Part shown: piece by piece, positions 12,189-23,144 of the stretch
How the letters are laid out: each line of letters begins with the position of its first letter
Position numbering within the stretch: position 1 is the first letter of the stretch
Assembly: GCA_050084985.1 (NCBI GenBank)
Contig: JBITNC010000001.1
Span: forward strand, 197,408,001-197,472,000
Source of the DNA: Nageia nagi
Lineage: Eukaryota > Pinophyta
Reading direction: 5' to 3'
Length of the DNA: 64,000 nucleotides
Position numbers and translations under genes: made by a program
Notes under the pieces: generated by a model
What the model was told of the DNA's origin: nothing
Seen by the model: only the letters and a program-made list of their open reading frames with translations
Databases searched by the model: none

Positions 12189-13984
12189 TGTAATATCCCT
12201 AATTTTTAAGGTTTCATTAGTTTTTGGTTTTAAGGAGATTTTATCTTCTACAAGCCATAAATGGATGTTTCAACATAAAAAATGGAAAGAGGGCCTCATG
12301 CCAATGATTTTGACAAGTTACATGACCTATTTTAATAAAGAAAAAAGGAAGTTATGGTACTTTAAAGTTCATCTACTAGGCTAGTTTATTCATATCGCAT
12401 GCATACATGAGAATCTAAAATTATCTTTCCAATTTACTCCTCAAAAGCTCACATCCTTCCTTTAAGGATGTGCAATGATTACTTAGTTAATTTAGGAGTG
12501 TTTTATATTTAGTTAAGAGCATTTCATTGTAATAATTTCTTTATTATAAGTTCCACTTAGAGACTAGTTAATTGCTCCAATTATGGGACATTGGGCCTAC
12601 TTTAGCATGATAGGAGTGGTTTGATAATTAATTATGCTAATAATGATGTATAATTAATACCAAGGTAATTATTAAATGTAAATGCAATATTAGTCTCCCT
12701 AAATGAGATGTTGCATATTTTAGCCTTAATGATTGTAATATTGGCATTAAATGTATCTCTAGTCATTATGCTCCCCTCTTCAAGGTAGAGCATCCCCTAG
12801 GTGATTATACCAACTATGAGGTCATTTGAATCTTCAAGGATGGACATGGTACTTCAAACTAGGCATTGGAAATCTTGAGAAAGTAGATGGCCCTAGAGCA
12901 TGGACATGGTACTTCAAACTAGGCATTGGAAATCTTGAGAAAGTAGATGGCCCTAGAGCATGGACATTGGGCATGGGAGCATCCCAAGATCTCACATTAG
13001 CCTTCCTAGGAATATGGACTGATGGCATTGATCATGAAGTGCTTTGTCATCATCCCCTATTAGATTTTGGTATTTCTAGCCCTTAGATGTGATTTTATGG
13101 CTCCCCATCTTGAATATTGCATACATGACCACACAGATCACATATCTCCACCATTGAATCATCTCAATGCAAGATTAGAAGATGATAAACCTCACCTATA
13201 AAAGGAGAACTCAGCCATTATGAGACACATTGAATTTGATTATTAACCCTTTATTTTAGATTGAGTGGAGACTCTATCTTAGACACTTATGAGGTGACCT
13301 ACATTTGAGGTATCGAGAGGATAAGAGGCTCCCTTGAACTTGCTATATCCATCTTGAGAGGAACATTACTGGTTCCATCACAATTATTATAGAGGATACT
13401 TGATCTTGCCTCAATATTTCTAGGATTAGTGAGGCCTTGGATCCATCCAAAATAACCCTATAGGAGACAATCCTAGTACAAACTCTATACGTTGATAAAA
13501 ATATTATAATTATGCTCTATAAGTGCTTTATCAATATAATTACTTTCTATTATCAAAATATTGTTATTTCTCTCTTTGTGCTTGGATGTTAGATTTGGAA
13601 GCATAATTGCATTGTCTAATTGCCATTTTTCCTTATTAGTTTCAACTTTGGATTTAGAGTGCTATTTTCATTATTTAATTTTTATTTCAACTTTCCAACT
13701 GGGATGTTGGGTTTTTGTAGGTATTTTGCATTATTAATTTATCATTTTTCTCCTTAATTGAGTCATTTAAATACTAGAGAGATTGCATATTCAATTGATG
13801 TGATTATTAAGTATAAATATACATTGGGATATTATGAGTATTTTTAGATTATCATTACTAAATTTATCTTTCCTAGCAATTCATTGGAATATTGGTGTAT
13901 GTTTGAGCTTGTTTGGAAGCTAGAAGCCAAATGTCCCTCTCTTAGGGTATGTTTAAGGAGTGAGCTCAAAAATAGCTCATCACA
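12189..13984 (+). repeat. 3' LTR (1.8 kb)
   Basis: It begins TGTAATATCCC and ends CTCATCACA, then the TATCA duplication. It is about 410 bp longer than the 5' LTR because it keeps a roughly 360-bp segment (about 12478-12838) and has an extra 60-bp tandem copy at 12841-12960. A TATA-like CTATAAAAGGAG at 13196-13207 is also present in the 5' LTR near 8081 and may be the promoter. Confidence 0.87.
12841..12960 (+). repeat. Exact 60-bp tandem duplication
   Basis: 12841-12900 and 12901-12960 are identical base for base, starting TGGACATGGTACTTCAAACT. The other two LTRs in the window have a single copy. The duplication produces a false 86-codon ORF at 12826-13086 and should not be read as a gene. 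Confidence 0.97.
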
Positions 13985-15084
13985 TATCATGGCATAACAT
14001 AAAATAAACTCTAGCATATAATATATAATGTATCTCTAGGATATTTTCTATTTTGTGTAGCAAGGTACCCAAGTTTTGGAGGTATACAAACTTCTAATAC
14101 TTGAAGTTATCCAAGTTCTTCCTAGAATAAGCTCTAAACTAAACTCAAGAACTTTGGATGAAACCAAAACATGCTTCATCAATCAATAATATTTATTTAG
14201 AAAATAATAAATTTTTATCATTTATCACCCGTTATTCTTTCATAATTCATTCTCTGATCTTATTATTTATTATTATTTCTTCTCCTTTATATTCTCTTTT
14301 TCTTTTCTATTTCTCTCTACCCTTCTTGTATAGCAAAAAGGGTTTCTATTATTATCTAAAACTAAATTACTTCCTCTAAAATCTATCATAGTTTCTCAAT
14401 GATAACAAATAATCCATTTTTACCTAGCTTTAATGGCATGGCATACAATCTTTTATTCTATCTTACACCCATTTTTGGTGTTTCTAAACTATAGAAGTTA
14501 TGGTGCTTTATTGGTTTTATGTTTAGAATCTAAATGGGGTAGATTCACATCCCTAGAATCACTAAAACATCTCGATAGCTTTGTTGGTTGAAATCTCTTT
14601 TAGATCTTGTTGTTATACTCCTCTAATCATGGCTGGTCTTGAATCTCAAAATCTATAATTGTATTCATATCATTCCCTTCACTTTTCATGTTGAAGATGT
14701 TTATTAATTTGTTTTATTTTTTCTCTATTGAAAATATGGAAATGTGATACCCTGTACAACATGTGAATAGAAAGAACAAATTATTTCCAAAGACTATAAT
14801 ATATAAAATATGATAAATATTTCATTATTCAACATAAGCCAAGAAGACAATTCCTTCGCATATTCAAGAAGAGGTATTAAGCATACAAAATTAAAAACAT
14901 CTTTCAATATGAAAATGCTAATAATATAAGCTCTCTCAATAAACTTGACACCTAAATATTTAAAAATCATGAAGATATTAGTAAATAATAAAGCATAACA
15001 TCTCATATCTAATTAGACTAGTAAGCTTATAATGTAGTACCCTATTTCTTCCTAAGTGTCCTACACTCACTAAAGATTTAGAAG
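13985..15084. other. No gene seen; flank between two elements
   Basis: AT-rich DNA beginning with the TATCA target duplication. The open stretches at 14158-14379 and 14794-15006 (minus) are hydrophobic, low-complexity translations of T-rich DNA with no motif. I see no repeat or RNA gene. Confidence 0.5.
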
Positions 15085-15575
15085 GTTTTAGAATAAATAA
15101 TGCATTATTGTATAAATTATTCCTTAGATAGTATCTAAAGAATAATATATATTCTATTTATGTAACTCACTATTTAATCCACTTAATACTTAAAAGTATT
15201 TTCAAATTCCTTTTAAGAATTTAGCAAATTCAATATTGTGAGACTTGTCCAACACTCAAGCTCATGGGCATCTCATGGGCATACCCACCCATGGGGATGC
15301 ACACCTTATGTGCATGAGTTATCTTCCTATAAGTAGAGGGATCCCCTTAAGCATTATACACACTTGTAGAAAACATTCTTATGCTACTAGTTTGTAGAAA
15401 GTTTGTAAGAGTGTTCTTGAGAAGTAATAGAGCTTATATTTAAATGGGACTATTCTCATATTGAGATGAACCACTATACATGCTTGTGTCTACTTTGTGT
15501 GATTTCTCATAGGTTGTAGTTTAGAGAATATTGCTTCAAGAAGATCTTAGGTGAAGAGAATTCTAGCTTCTTTAA
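15085..15575 (+). repeat. 5' LTR of the copia element
   Basis: It matches 41100-41588 throughout: ATTATTGTATAAA, CACTATTTAATCCACTTAATACTTAA, the CCCATGGG region, and ATTCTAGCTTCTTT at the end. Its ends are eroded (GGTTTTAGAA versus TGTTAGAAAA; final CA changed to AA). A degenerate primer site TGGTACCATATCC (15578-15590) follows, close to the initiator-Met tRNA type. Confidence 0.85.
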
Positions 15576-15590
15576 ATTGGTACCATATCC

Positions 15591-16239
15591 ATATTGGAGG
15601 CAATTTCTTCCTCTTCTCTTCATCTTGAGAGGTGAAATCCACCAAATGTATAATCTTCCTACTCTCGTTCTCTTCATTTTGAAGTTATTTTTTGTATTTT
15701 TTTGGTTAAATTTAGCTTCTCTTTACTAAATCTTTTCTACACATAAGCTTTTTATTCATTTTTATGATTTTGTTTTGGTAAGAAATATTATTTTTCAAAA
15801 AATTAACTTCATTTTGTCAAAAATTTAGAAGGGGGAAGGAATACTCTTCTTTTAATAACAAATTATAGTACCCATAAAATTTTTGGAAAAAATGACTATT
15901 TTCCCATTAAAAAAAACTAAGTAAATTAATTTTTGCAAACAAAAAATATTTTTCTAAGTATTTTAATTTTTTGCAAAAAAAAAAAAAAGAAAAATGAAGA
16001 TTTTCCATTAGAACTTCATCTTGATGCTCAAATCTCCAAGTTTATAATTTGCTTGTAAAAGGGGTTAAAAATGAATTTATAATTAATTCTTTAATTGGTG
16101 CTACAAGCTTGCCCATTCTTCCTACAAGAAAACCCATGCTTCTTTAATGCTAATCTTGACTTAAAATTCTTTTAAAAATATTTGGCCTTTATTCTAAATG
16201 CATGTCCTCTTCTTCTTGACTTCATTATTATTTTGAAAA

Positions 16240-16240
<1 letters not shown>
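15591..16240 (+). other. Copia 5' leader, no gene seen
   Basis: AT-rich untranslated leader downstream of the primer site, with poly-T and poly-A runs (for example 15975-15988). There is no open frame or motif. It belongs to the copia element by position. Confidence 0.5.

Positions 16241-16241
<1 letters not shown>

Positions 16242-16313
<72 letters not shown>
16242..16313. repeat. (AT)n microsatellite, about 36 units
   Basis: An uninterrupted alternating AT run of about 72 bp. It explains the apparent Tyr-Ile repeats in minus-strand translations here, which are not protein genes. Confidence 0.97.
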
Positions 16314-16316
<3 letters not shown>

Positions 16317-16339
16317 ACTATTAATATATTTTTTAAATA

Positions 16340-16600
16340 AATATTTTTTGGGGGTAGCAGCTGCAAACCACACACCACCCCAAGGGGAGTGATGATGGTT
16401 GCAATCCACACACCACCCCTATGGGTGTCAGCCTCCAATGTGGTTGGTGTCAGGCCCCCACTATAGTGGACACGACCCCCACTATGGTGGGCACAACCCC
16501 CTTTGGGCATTGGATCCCATTGTGGTGGGTGCATCCTAAGGGCCTAAGCACTCCAAGGGATTACATGGGTCCCCTTTGGGACCACTTGGATTCCATTTTT
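16340..16600. other. GC-rich segment with short internal repeats
   Basis: It is far more GC-rich than its surroundings. Words such as CCCCCACTATGGTGGGC and CACACCACCCC recur with small changes (near 16372, 16407, 16458, 16481). It lies in the copia 5' leader. Origin unknown; it could be an inserted fragment or a locally expanded minisatellite. Confidence 0.6.
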
Positions 16601-16844
16601 TTAATAAAATGTATATTGTTAAAAATATTATAAATTTATTAATATTATTTAATATTGTTTAAAATTAAATAATATTATTTAATATATATTTTAATATTTT
16701 TAACACATATTGAACTTTTTAAAGGAAAATATATATTATATTTTAAAGGATAAGGAGGAATTTTTTCCTTTAAAAAGGGAGAAATAAATTATGGTTTTTT
16801 TCTCTTTACTTAATTTTTTTACCATAAAAAAATACATTTTTTGG

Positions 16845-17105
16845 ACAATAATGCAATATTATTATTTTTATTGAAATCACCATTGTGGGTCTTTTTCTTG
16901 GAGTTAGATTCCATGTCTAGGGGTTCTATTTTCTTAAAATCACCTAAGAGTCACATTGAACCCCATCCACACCAGCATGGTCACCCATCGACTAGACTTT
17001 AACATATCCACATGATGTGAGGGGGAGAGTTTTGAACTTGGGACCTTCCTTTATCAACTTGAGAGTTTTATCTTCTCAGTCCTATCCAACTTCCCTTACA
17101 TATTT
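16845..17105 (-). mobile_element. Probable tRNA-derived SINE
   Basis: On the minus strand, from about 17105, the text resembles a tRNA head: TGGATAGGACTGAGAAG (possible A box), then GGTCCCAAGTTCAAAACTC (B box, core GTTCAAAAC), then a T-rich/C-rich body typical of plant SINEs. Spacing between the boxes (about 45 bp) is suitable for RNA polymerase III. No clear target duplication was found, and the right (5') end is fixed only roughly. Confidence 0.45.
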
Positions 17106-17110
17106 GGATA

Positions 17111-17729
17111 TAATGCAATGCTTTTCTAATTTTCATAAAAATATTTTATGAATTCTAGTTATTGTGTCCCACCACTTATATGCACCTCACAAGCATTGAG
17201 GTGTTTTTCCTTAATAATGCTTCACCTTAAGTTAAATGTAATATCCTATATATACATGTCACTTATTTTTTAACTAGTATGTATGGCATTTTGCTTCCAA
17301 ATACATAAGCACTAGTAACTATTCATATAAATAGTAAAATAGATAGTGCTTTATGTGGATGATTTTTTTTTTAGGCATAAGTTGATACTTAACATTATTT
17401 TTGCAAATAAGTATATTTTTAAAGAAAAGAGAAGGAATTTTTTAGAGTAAAATTATAATTTTTTTGAAAGTTTCTCTTACTTAAAGATTATTATCTTTCC
17501 GTTTAAGATGCACACTTAGCAATTGTTTTTTCTTATAGCAAGGAGTTAAATTTTCCTAAAAATTTATTCTTTCTTATCTTAACATCTTAATTTTTTTTAA
17601 CTAGTTTTGTCTCCAAATGCAATATATTCTTTTGAAATATCTTGTAAGCATAAGAAACAAATATCTATTGCAAGAATGGAGGTAATTGAAAGGGAGAAAG
17701 ATCAACTTTAGAAGGAATCCAAGAAGAGG
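17111..17729. other. Copia left internal region, no defined gene
   Basis: AT-rich leader between the SINE-like insert and the gypsy insertion site. The last stretch (17681-17729) reads as charged coding text that may continue at 35614 beyond the gypsy element. Confidence 0.4.
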
Positions 17730-18579
17730 TGTTGCAGTGAAAATAGAGCTGGAATGTAGAATAATATAAAATATAATTATTATTAAATTTTCACTGAACT
17801 TCAAAGTATGTAAAATAGGTAGAAATGTTGTAATTGTAAATTGATATTTATTTTCAGCTCAAACTACAATTTTCCCTTAGAAGGGACTTTTACAAATGCC
17901 ATTTGCCAAAATGAGGGTATTAGATCTTCATTATTTTTTGATTTGCTTGCTTCTCTCCTTAATATGGAAAACCTGTAAATCCTACACACATGCAAAAGAC
18001 AATAACATCAAAGCATCTATGTATGACATGTATTAAATTGAAACTAGCATAAAAACAATAAAAGGTATGAGCTCACAAGATTTTGGCAGCATTACCCTAC
18101 TCCAAAAATTTGGGTCCCTATTGCCTTGTTTTGGCTTGTATTTATAGATTTTGAGTGAGGTTTTTCAAGGCTAGTAAGGGGAAGTGAAAAGCCATCGTAG
18201 GTCGTAACTAACCCCCTCTATCCACATCATCTTGGAAGGATGAGATGTTACAACTTTCTTTTGTCATTTTTGGTTTATGTTCGGCTGTTACAGAGTCACC
18301 AACGATTACTAGACGGATGCCAACGATCATCCTAAAATGCTGGTGATTGTTTTCGGTCACTGGCGACTGGTTTTCAATTTTTATAATAATATTAAGGTGA
18401 CTACCAAATAGCCAATTTTTACTAAAAAAGGGTCATGTGACCACTCATTTTGATTTTGCATGTACTCGATGAGAGCTATCCAATAATATGGTTTTTAAAA
18501 CCTATTTTATATTTTCTCAAAGAGTTATGATTATTTCAATGTTTACTAGTTAAAAAAGGGATATTTTTAGGTGTCTACA
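17730..18579 (-). repeat. 3' LTR of the gypsy element
   Basis: On the minus strand it starts TGTAGACACCTAAAAAT at 18579 and ends GCTCTATTTTCACTGCAACA at 17730. It aligns with 34765-35608 with few substitutions and one small indel (left copy has extra TTTTGA near 18450). It includes GTCACTGGCGACTGG-like words (18300-18370) that recur elsewhere in the element. Confidence 0.93.
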
Positions 18580-18593
18580 TTTTGCCCCCTTTT
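18580..18593 (-). other. Polypurine tract of the gypsy element
   Basis: On the minus strand AAAAGGGGGCAAAA directly abuts the LTR start TGTAGACACC. This is the expected plus-strand primer and confirms the minus orientation of the element. Confidence 0.88.
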
Positions 18594-19286
18594 GAATTAT
18601 CAACCAAAAATGTGGTTGATGATTTCAAAAATATAGAATGAGAAGCTTTTTTGCTTGATTATTTATTGTTGCTTTTTTATGATATAAGTTTTGACTCAAT
18701 TTCTTAGATGAATCAAAATTTTGATTTATCAAATTATGATAAAATGTGTTTTCTTTTAACATTTGATGTAGTTTTGAAAACAAATTTGAATATACTTCAG
18801 AAGTGACTATTTTTAGTATGACAATGTGTTGAGCTTGTGTGACAGTTGCATGACATTTCTATCATGTCATTTTGCATGTCTAAGCACACATGTATCATAT
18901 AAGTTTTCTTTAGTATATGAGTTTGATGGTGTTATCCTTTGTCCTGACAACAGGGTTTCAAGATGATCTCCTGTAACAATGATACATCACATTTTATCAT
19001 TTTTTAATTTTCTTGACCAATTTAAGGTTATTTTTGAGAAATTTTTAATATTCTCATGACTATTCACAAATGCAGCATTTCACTTCCAATCGTCGGCATT
19101 TAGTGGCGGTCACTGGCATCTGTCCTCCAGTCATTGGCATTTCTCCATTAGATGTAAGTAAAAAGAAAAAATTTTAACTTTTTCTTATTCATTTCTTTTT
19201 TAGCTGTCACTCTCATTGTCAGCTAGAACCAATTTTTGTTGTGATTTCATTGATTTCCAGCCGTTGATATTTGTTACAATCATCAT

Positions 19287-21305
19287 GCCTCCATGTAGAT
19301 GCTCCATTGGACGTTCTCGACCTATCCGGGAAGAGGTAGGGTTTTGAAATAATTTTATTTTTTATTTTTTATTTATAATTTGTAATTTAACCATTTAATT
19401 TCAAAATTGAAACTACGAATGATGTTTAGAAGTTACTATGATTATTTCTATCAAATAAAATTTTGTATATTAGGCTTTTATTTCTATTTTTTGTAAAAAA
19501 TTTTATAATTCGACCGTAGTCGCCGACCTAGGCCGAATGGATGATAGAATCATTGATGTTTGGAATGCGAACATCAACAAATGAGTGTTACAAATTAGAA
19601 ATGCCAGTGTTTTAGTATGAAACACCATTTTTTTTTGAGCTAAACTTTTTAACATTACACAAGTTTGAGACGTCTTTGAGCCTCGAGGTAGATATCCCTC
19701 AATTCTACAGGAGGGTAGAGATTTTCTAGGTCCAGCCAATCATACTTTTTCAGGTCAATTAGTTTTGGAGCGGGACCATACATGGGTTGCATTCATTGGG
19801 AGTATCCTTTATTAGTTGCATTGTTAGATAGATGGGACGTAGTGACATGTATTTTTCATCTTTCGATAGGGGAGATGACTATCACAGTAGAGGATATACA
19901 TAGATTCTATAGACTCCCCATTCATGGATAGAGGATTTTGCCTATGGTGGATAGAATAAGAGCTTTACCTGCTATTTCTTATTTATATGGGGCTGCTCGA
20001 GTTGATACTATCATTTCTGAGATTATCTCAGGTGGCATCTGATACTACTAGTATTGGATGGAGGATCAGTAGGGGGTGATCCATTTTTCATACTTGATGG
20101 GTTTAGTATAGTGTTATGCTCTCCTTGATACTAGTAGTGGGAGTTTTCCATGGTTATTATTGCCCATTATTGTAGATATGATACAGCATGGTACAGTGTA
20201 TGCTTGGGCACCTACACTATTAGCTCAAATTTACAAAGAACTATTCTTTTATTCTCAGGGACATAAGGCCTCTTTATCCATTATTATCACCTTACAGGCA
20301 TGGGCTTATAAGCATATAGCTATGGCTCATCCTCTAGGATTGCCGATGCCTAGGTTTGGTAGCCACTTGGATTACAAGGCTGGCATAGTCAGATGGCATG
20401 ATGATTTTTATATTCACCCATCAGATGGAGTTCATCAAGATGTGAGTTATTATCACCACATGATTAGTCACTTGATTCCAAATCAAGTGAGATTTAGACC
20501 TTACTGTTTGTATCCCATCTGGGGAGAGCTTACAACTAAGCTTACTAGTATTCAATAGCCATGTGTTTTGAGTGGTCATCGAGTAGATTTTTTAGAGTAT
20601 TTTCATTTTGAGAGAGTGCACTATCAGTTCAACTTAGTTTAGGATGTGCCTGCACCATCAGTACCATATCAGCATGAGGGCACTATCTCAGTAGATGGTA
20701 TACAGCCATTGGTTTATGTAGAGCCTGATCCTACTTAGGAGGAGGGATCATTGGAGGGTGACACCAGGGAGGATGATGTCGGGGTGTCTAAGGCATTCAA
20801 GGTCTAGTGGGAGGAGGGAGATGATAGCCTAGAGGGTGGATTGGAGGGTCAACACATTCATCAACACATCGATGTTATTAAGGAGTTGGGTGTAGTAGCA
20901 GGAGAGGGCGAGGTAGGTAAGGAGCCTATAGGAACGAAGGCTACAGGAGAGGAGGCTATCAGTGAGGAGGTCATGGTAGATGCTCCTGAGGAGTTAGCTC
21001 CTAAGGAGGAGGCTACAGGTGTAGGTGAGGAGGGAGCTACCCCAGAGGTTGCATGCAGAGTCAAGGAGGCTCCTACTACATAGGTTCCTAGCATTGATAC
21101 TTTGCTAGGAGATATTTATGAGCTAAGATACCAGTTGGCATAGGCCAACTCATGCATGTATAGGTATAGGGTTGAGCGAGACAGATACAGATAGGAGAGA
21201 GATGAGGCTCATTCCTCTTTACAGGGAGCTCAGGCTCATCAGTTAGGAGCATCATCTACTTCTAGAAGTGGTTCTTCAGTTTTCATTCATGGCATTTATC
21301 AGTAA
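19287..21305 (+). pseudogene. Plant mobile domain (PMD) gene, antisense within the gypsy element
   Basis: One plus-strand frame runs from about 19860 to 21300. It opens with FHLSIGEMTITVEDIHRFYR-LPIHG, continues with YAWAPTLLAQIYKELFFYS and LQAWAYKHIAMAHPLGLP, and ends in a Glu-rich tail (20700-21083). The HLP.GEMT.TL.D start, the YAW.P..LA.LY.EL block and the LQ.WA block are diagnostic of the plant mobile domain (MAIN/MAIL-like and transposon-associated proteins, whose exact activity is unclear). A short upstream exon may start at 19287, but splice sites are not certain. The frame has about 12 stops and no frameshift in 1.4 kb; eleven stops are TAG. It lies opposite to gag-pol, between the extra ORF and the 3' LTR. 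Confidence 0.85.
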
Positions 21306-21309
21306 TGAG

Positions 21310-22313
21310 ATTTTTATAATGGTTTGGTACAAACATGGCTGATAGGTATTCCAGCTTTTACTCTTGGGGCTCACTATCCTATACCTCTAGCTAGTTATAT
21401 GCCTATAGATATCTCAGCATATCAGATAGGTAACAGTGCATAGGGCATAGTTGGATCTCCAGATAAGACTCAGAGGTCATGCGGTTTTCCTAGGAGTGGT
21501 ACACCCTAGGCATCTCCCTTAGGTGCTGTTGGTTCATCTAAGTTATGAGGAGCTCAACATTCAGGTAGTCCTACAGGATCTGTAGGCACTACTCCAGGTC
21601 AGGGTACCAGAGAGACTAGTAGACAGCGAAGGCGATCGAGAAGTTCTAGCAGATAAGGCAGTGGTTGGGGTAGTCCTTGAGGATACCTTTTTTCATGATG
21701 TTACCTTTTTTTACATGCTTATGAGATTATTGGACCCATGTAGTTTTATTTTATGATTCATGATATTATGATGACCTTTTGATGGACTATTATGATGTAT
21801 ATATAGATAGATAGATCTTTGATATTTATGGTACTTGCATGATTTTTGATGCATGAGCTTTCGTTCTATATATAGATTTATGATAAAATAGGTATGATGT
21901 GATGTTATGTAGATCATAATTGTCTTTTAATTACTTGATGATGAATAGATGTTAATGATAGATGTAATTTTCAAAATGTATGATGCATAGATATAATTGT
22001 GGAATGTATGATGTATAATGATAAAATATATAACATATATCAACAAATTAGTTTGATGATGTTACTAATCTCAAAATTAATTTAATAATAAGTATGATTA
22101 TAGTTGCTATAAATAATAAATCTAATTTATAATTTTAATAAGTTAAGTTACTTTAAGTTATTGATAACGTGGAATAACATAGTTGTTTAAATAAGTTAAG
22201 TTATTTAAGGACATATTTTTATTATATTTTTGTGGAATCAGATGCATCATTTTTGTACTTGGCAATTTTACAATAAACCTCTTGACATGACAAACTATTG
22301 ACTTATGGATGCA
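21310..22313. other. PMD downstream region, no gene seen
   Basis: Beyond 21305 a Ser/Gly-rich reading continues to about 21680 with more stops and may be the PMD C-terminus. 21700-22300 is AT-rich with no motif. Confidence 0.45.
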
Positions 22314-22705
22314 TATGAACATTAACTTTATCTTGGTTAGGGGAATAATAAATAATCATTCTTATCATTTCCAAAGAAAAGCAAATTTTAATAATGTTCA
22401 AAGGTAATAGATAATAGTAAAAATGGGTTTAACAACATGATACAAATGATTCTAAACACAAACAAAATACAAATTATGACAAAAGATTAGGTGATTTTGG
22501 AGGTTTATGAACATTAACTTTATCTTGGTTAGGGGAACAATAAATAATCATTTTTATCCTTTCCAAAGAAAAGCAATTTTAATAATGTTCAACGGTAATG
22601 ATATTCTCAAAAGGAATGAGTAAAAAAATGACACAAATGATTTTAAACACAAACAAATTTTATGATATAAAAGATACTCACTATGACAAAAGATTAGGTG
22701 ACTTT
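22314..22705. repeat. Tandem duplication, unit about 192 bp
   Basis: 22314-22505 and 22506-22705 share long blocks: TATGAACATTAACTTTATCT, AATAAATAATCATT, CCAAAGAAAAGCAA, TTAATAATGTTCAA and GACAAAAGATTAGGTGA. The copies differ by substitutions and small indels. It lies in the non-coding part between the extra ORF and the PMD gene. Confidence 0.9.
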
Positions 22706-22964
22706 AGATTAATGACCAAGTTATTATAACATCTACCTTATCCTTCTTTATCCCAAGATTTACCAACCTAAGATGATATCAAACAATATTGTTATATGTT
22801 GATAAAAAGTCTATAAACTCTAGTGTGTGTAGTGAGATTCATTTCCCTTCTTAGATCGTTTGAGATGAAATATCTTAATAAGCTAGTCTATCCATATGAA
22901 ACGTATAGAGGTCCATAGGAAAGAAGGTCGCTAACCAAAATGGACATATCACCACTCGTAAGGT

Positions 22965-23080
22965 ATGCCCCATTGCCAGATAGGCATCCATAGCCCCGAT
23001 GAGGATTAACCCCTCGATCTCGCTACAACCTTGCTCTACTGCCAGTCAGGCATCCATAATCCCGATAGAGGATATTGTAA
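22965..23080. repeat. Short direct repeat, about 66-bp period
   Basis: TTGCCAGATAGGCATCCATA at about 22974 is repeated as CTGCCAGTCAGGCATCCATA near 23039, each followed by a CCCGAT word. The local GC content is higher than in the neighbours. Confidence 0.7.
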
Positions 23081-23114
23081 TCACCCAAGAATCATTGATG
23101 TAATGTAGTAATAA

Positions 23115-23144
23115 TTTTTTTTTTCACCCCCCCCCTTTTTTTTT
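23115..23144 (-). other. Internal polypurine tract in the gypsy element
   Basis: On the element's sense (minus) strand this is nine A, nine G, TG and ten A. It lies about 430 bp past the end of the extra sense ORF and 4.5 kb before the terminal polypurine tract. It could act as a second plus-strand primer, or be a chance homopolymer expansion. Confidence 0.6.

Larger units (their letters stand above)
7486..13984 (+). mobile_element. Complete non-autonomous LTR retrotransposon (LARD-like)
   Basis: Two LTRs (7486-8871 and 12189-13984) flank 3.3 kb of internal DNA. The 5-bp target duplication TATCA is perfect: 7481-7485 and 13985-13989. The LTRs are TG...CA. The primer-binding site resembles initiator-Met tRNA. 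Inside, only a broken Lys/Glu-rich coiled-coil frame is found and there is no protease, RT or integrase, so movement would have needed enzymes supplied by another element. Large LTRs and no pol fit the LARD class. Differences between the LTRs show that it is not recent. Confidence 0.88.

Noticed and set aside
12826-13086. 86-codon ORF with an internal repeated peptide
   Set aside because: It is produced by the 60-bp exact DNA duplication inside an LTR; the minus-strand ORF at the same place has the same cause.
15085-15590. Perfect 5-bp target duplication for the copia element
   Set aside because: Ends of the 5' LTR are eroded; candidate flanks (AGAAG left, TAAGA right) match only loosely, so no duplication is claimed.
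16172-16534. 120-codon minus-strand ORF with Tyr-Ile repeats
   Set aside because: It is a translation of the AT microsatellite plus the GC-rich segment; there is no protein motif.
20861-21094. Ser/Pro/Ala-rich minus-strand ORF
   Set aside because: Antisense shadow of the Glu-rich PMD tail (GAG/GCT codons read backwards).
19860-21200. TAG read as a sense codon (recoding)
   Set aside because: There is no support for reassigned TAG in plant nuclear genes; the other broken frames in the window use all three stops, and CAG-to-TAG decay explains the pattern.
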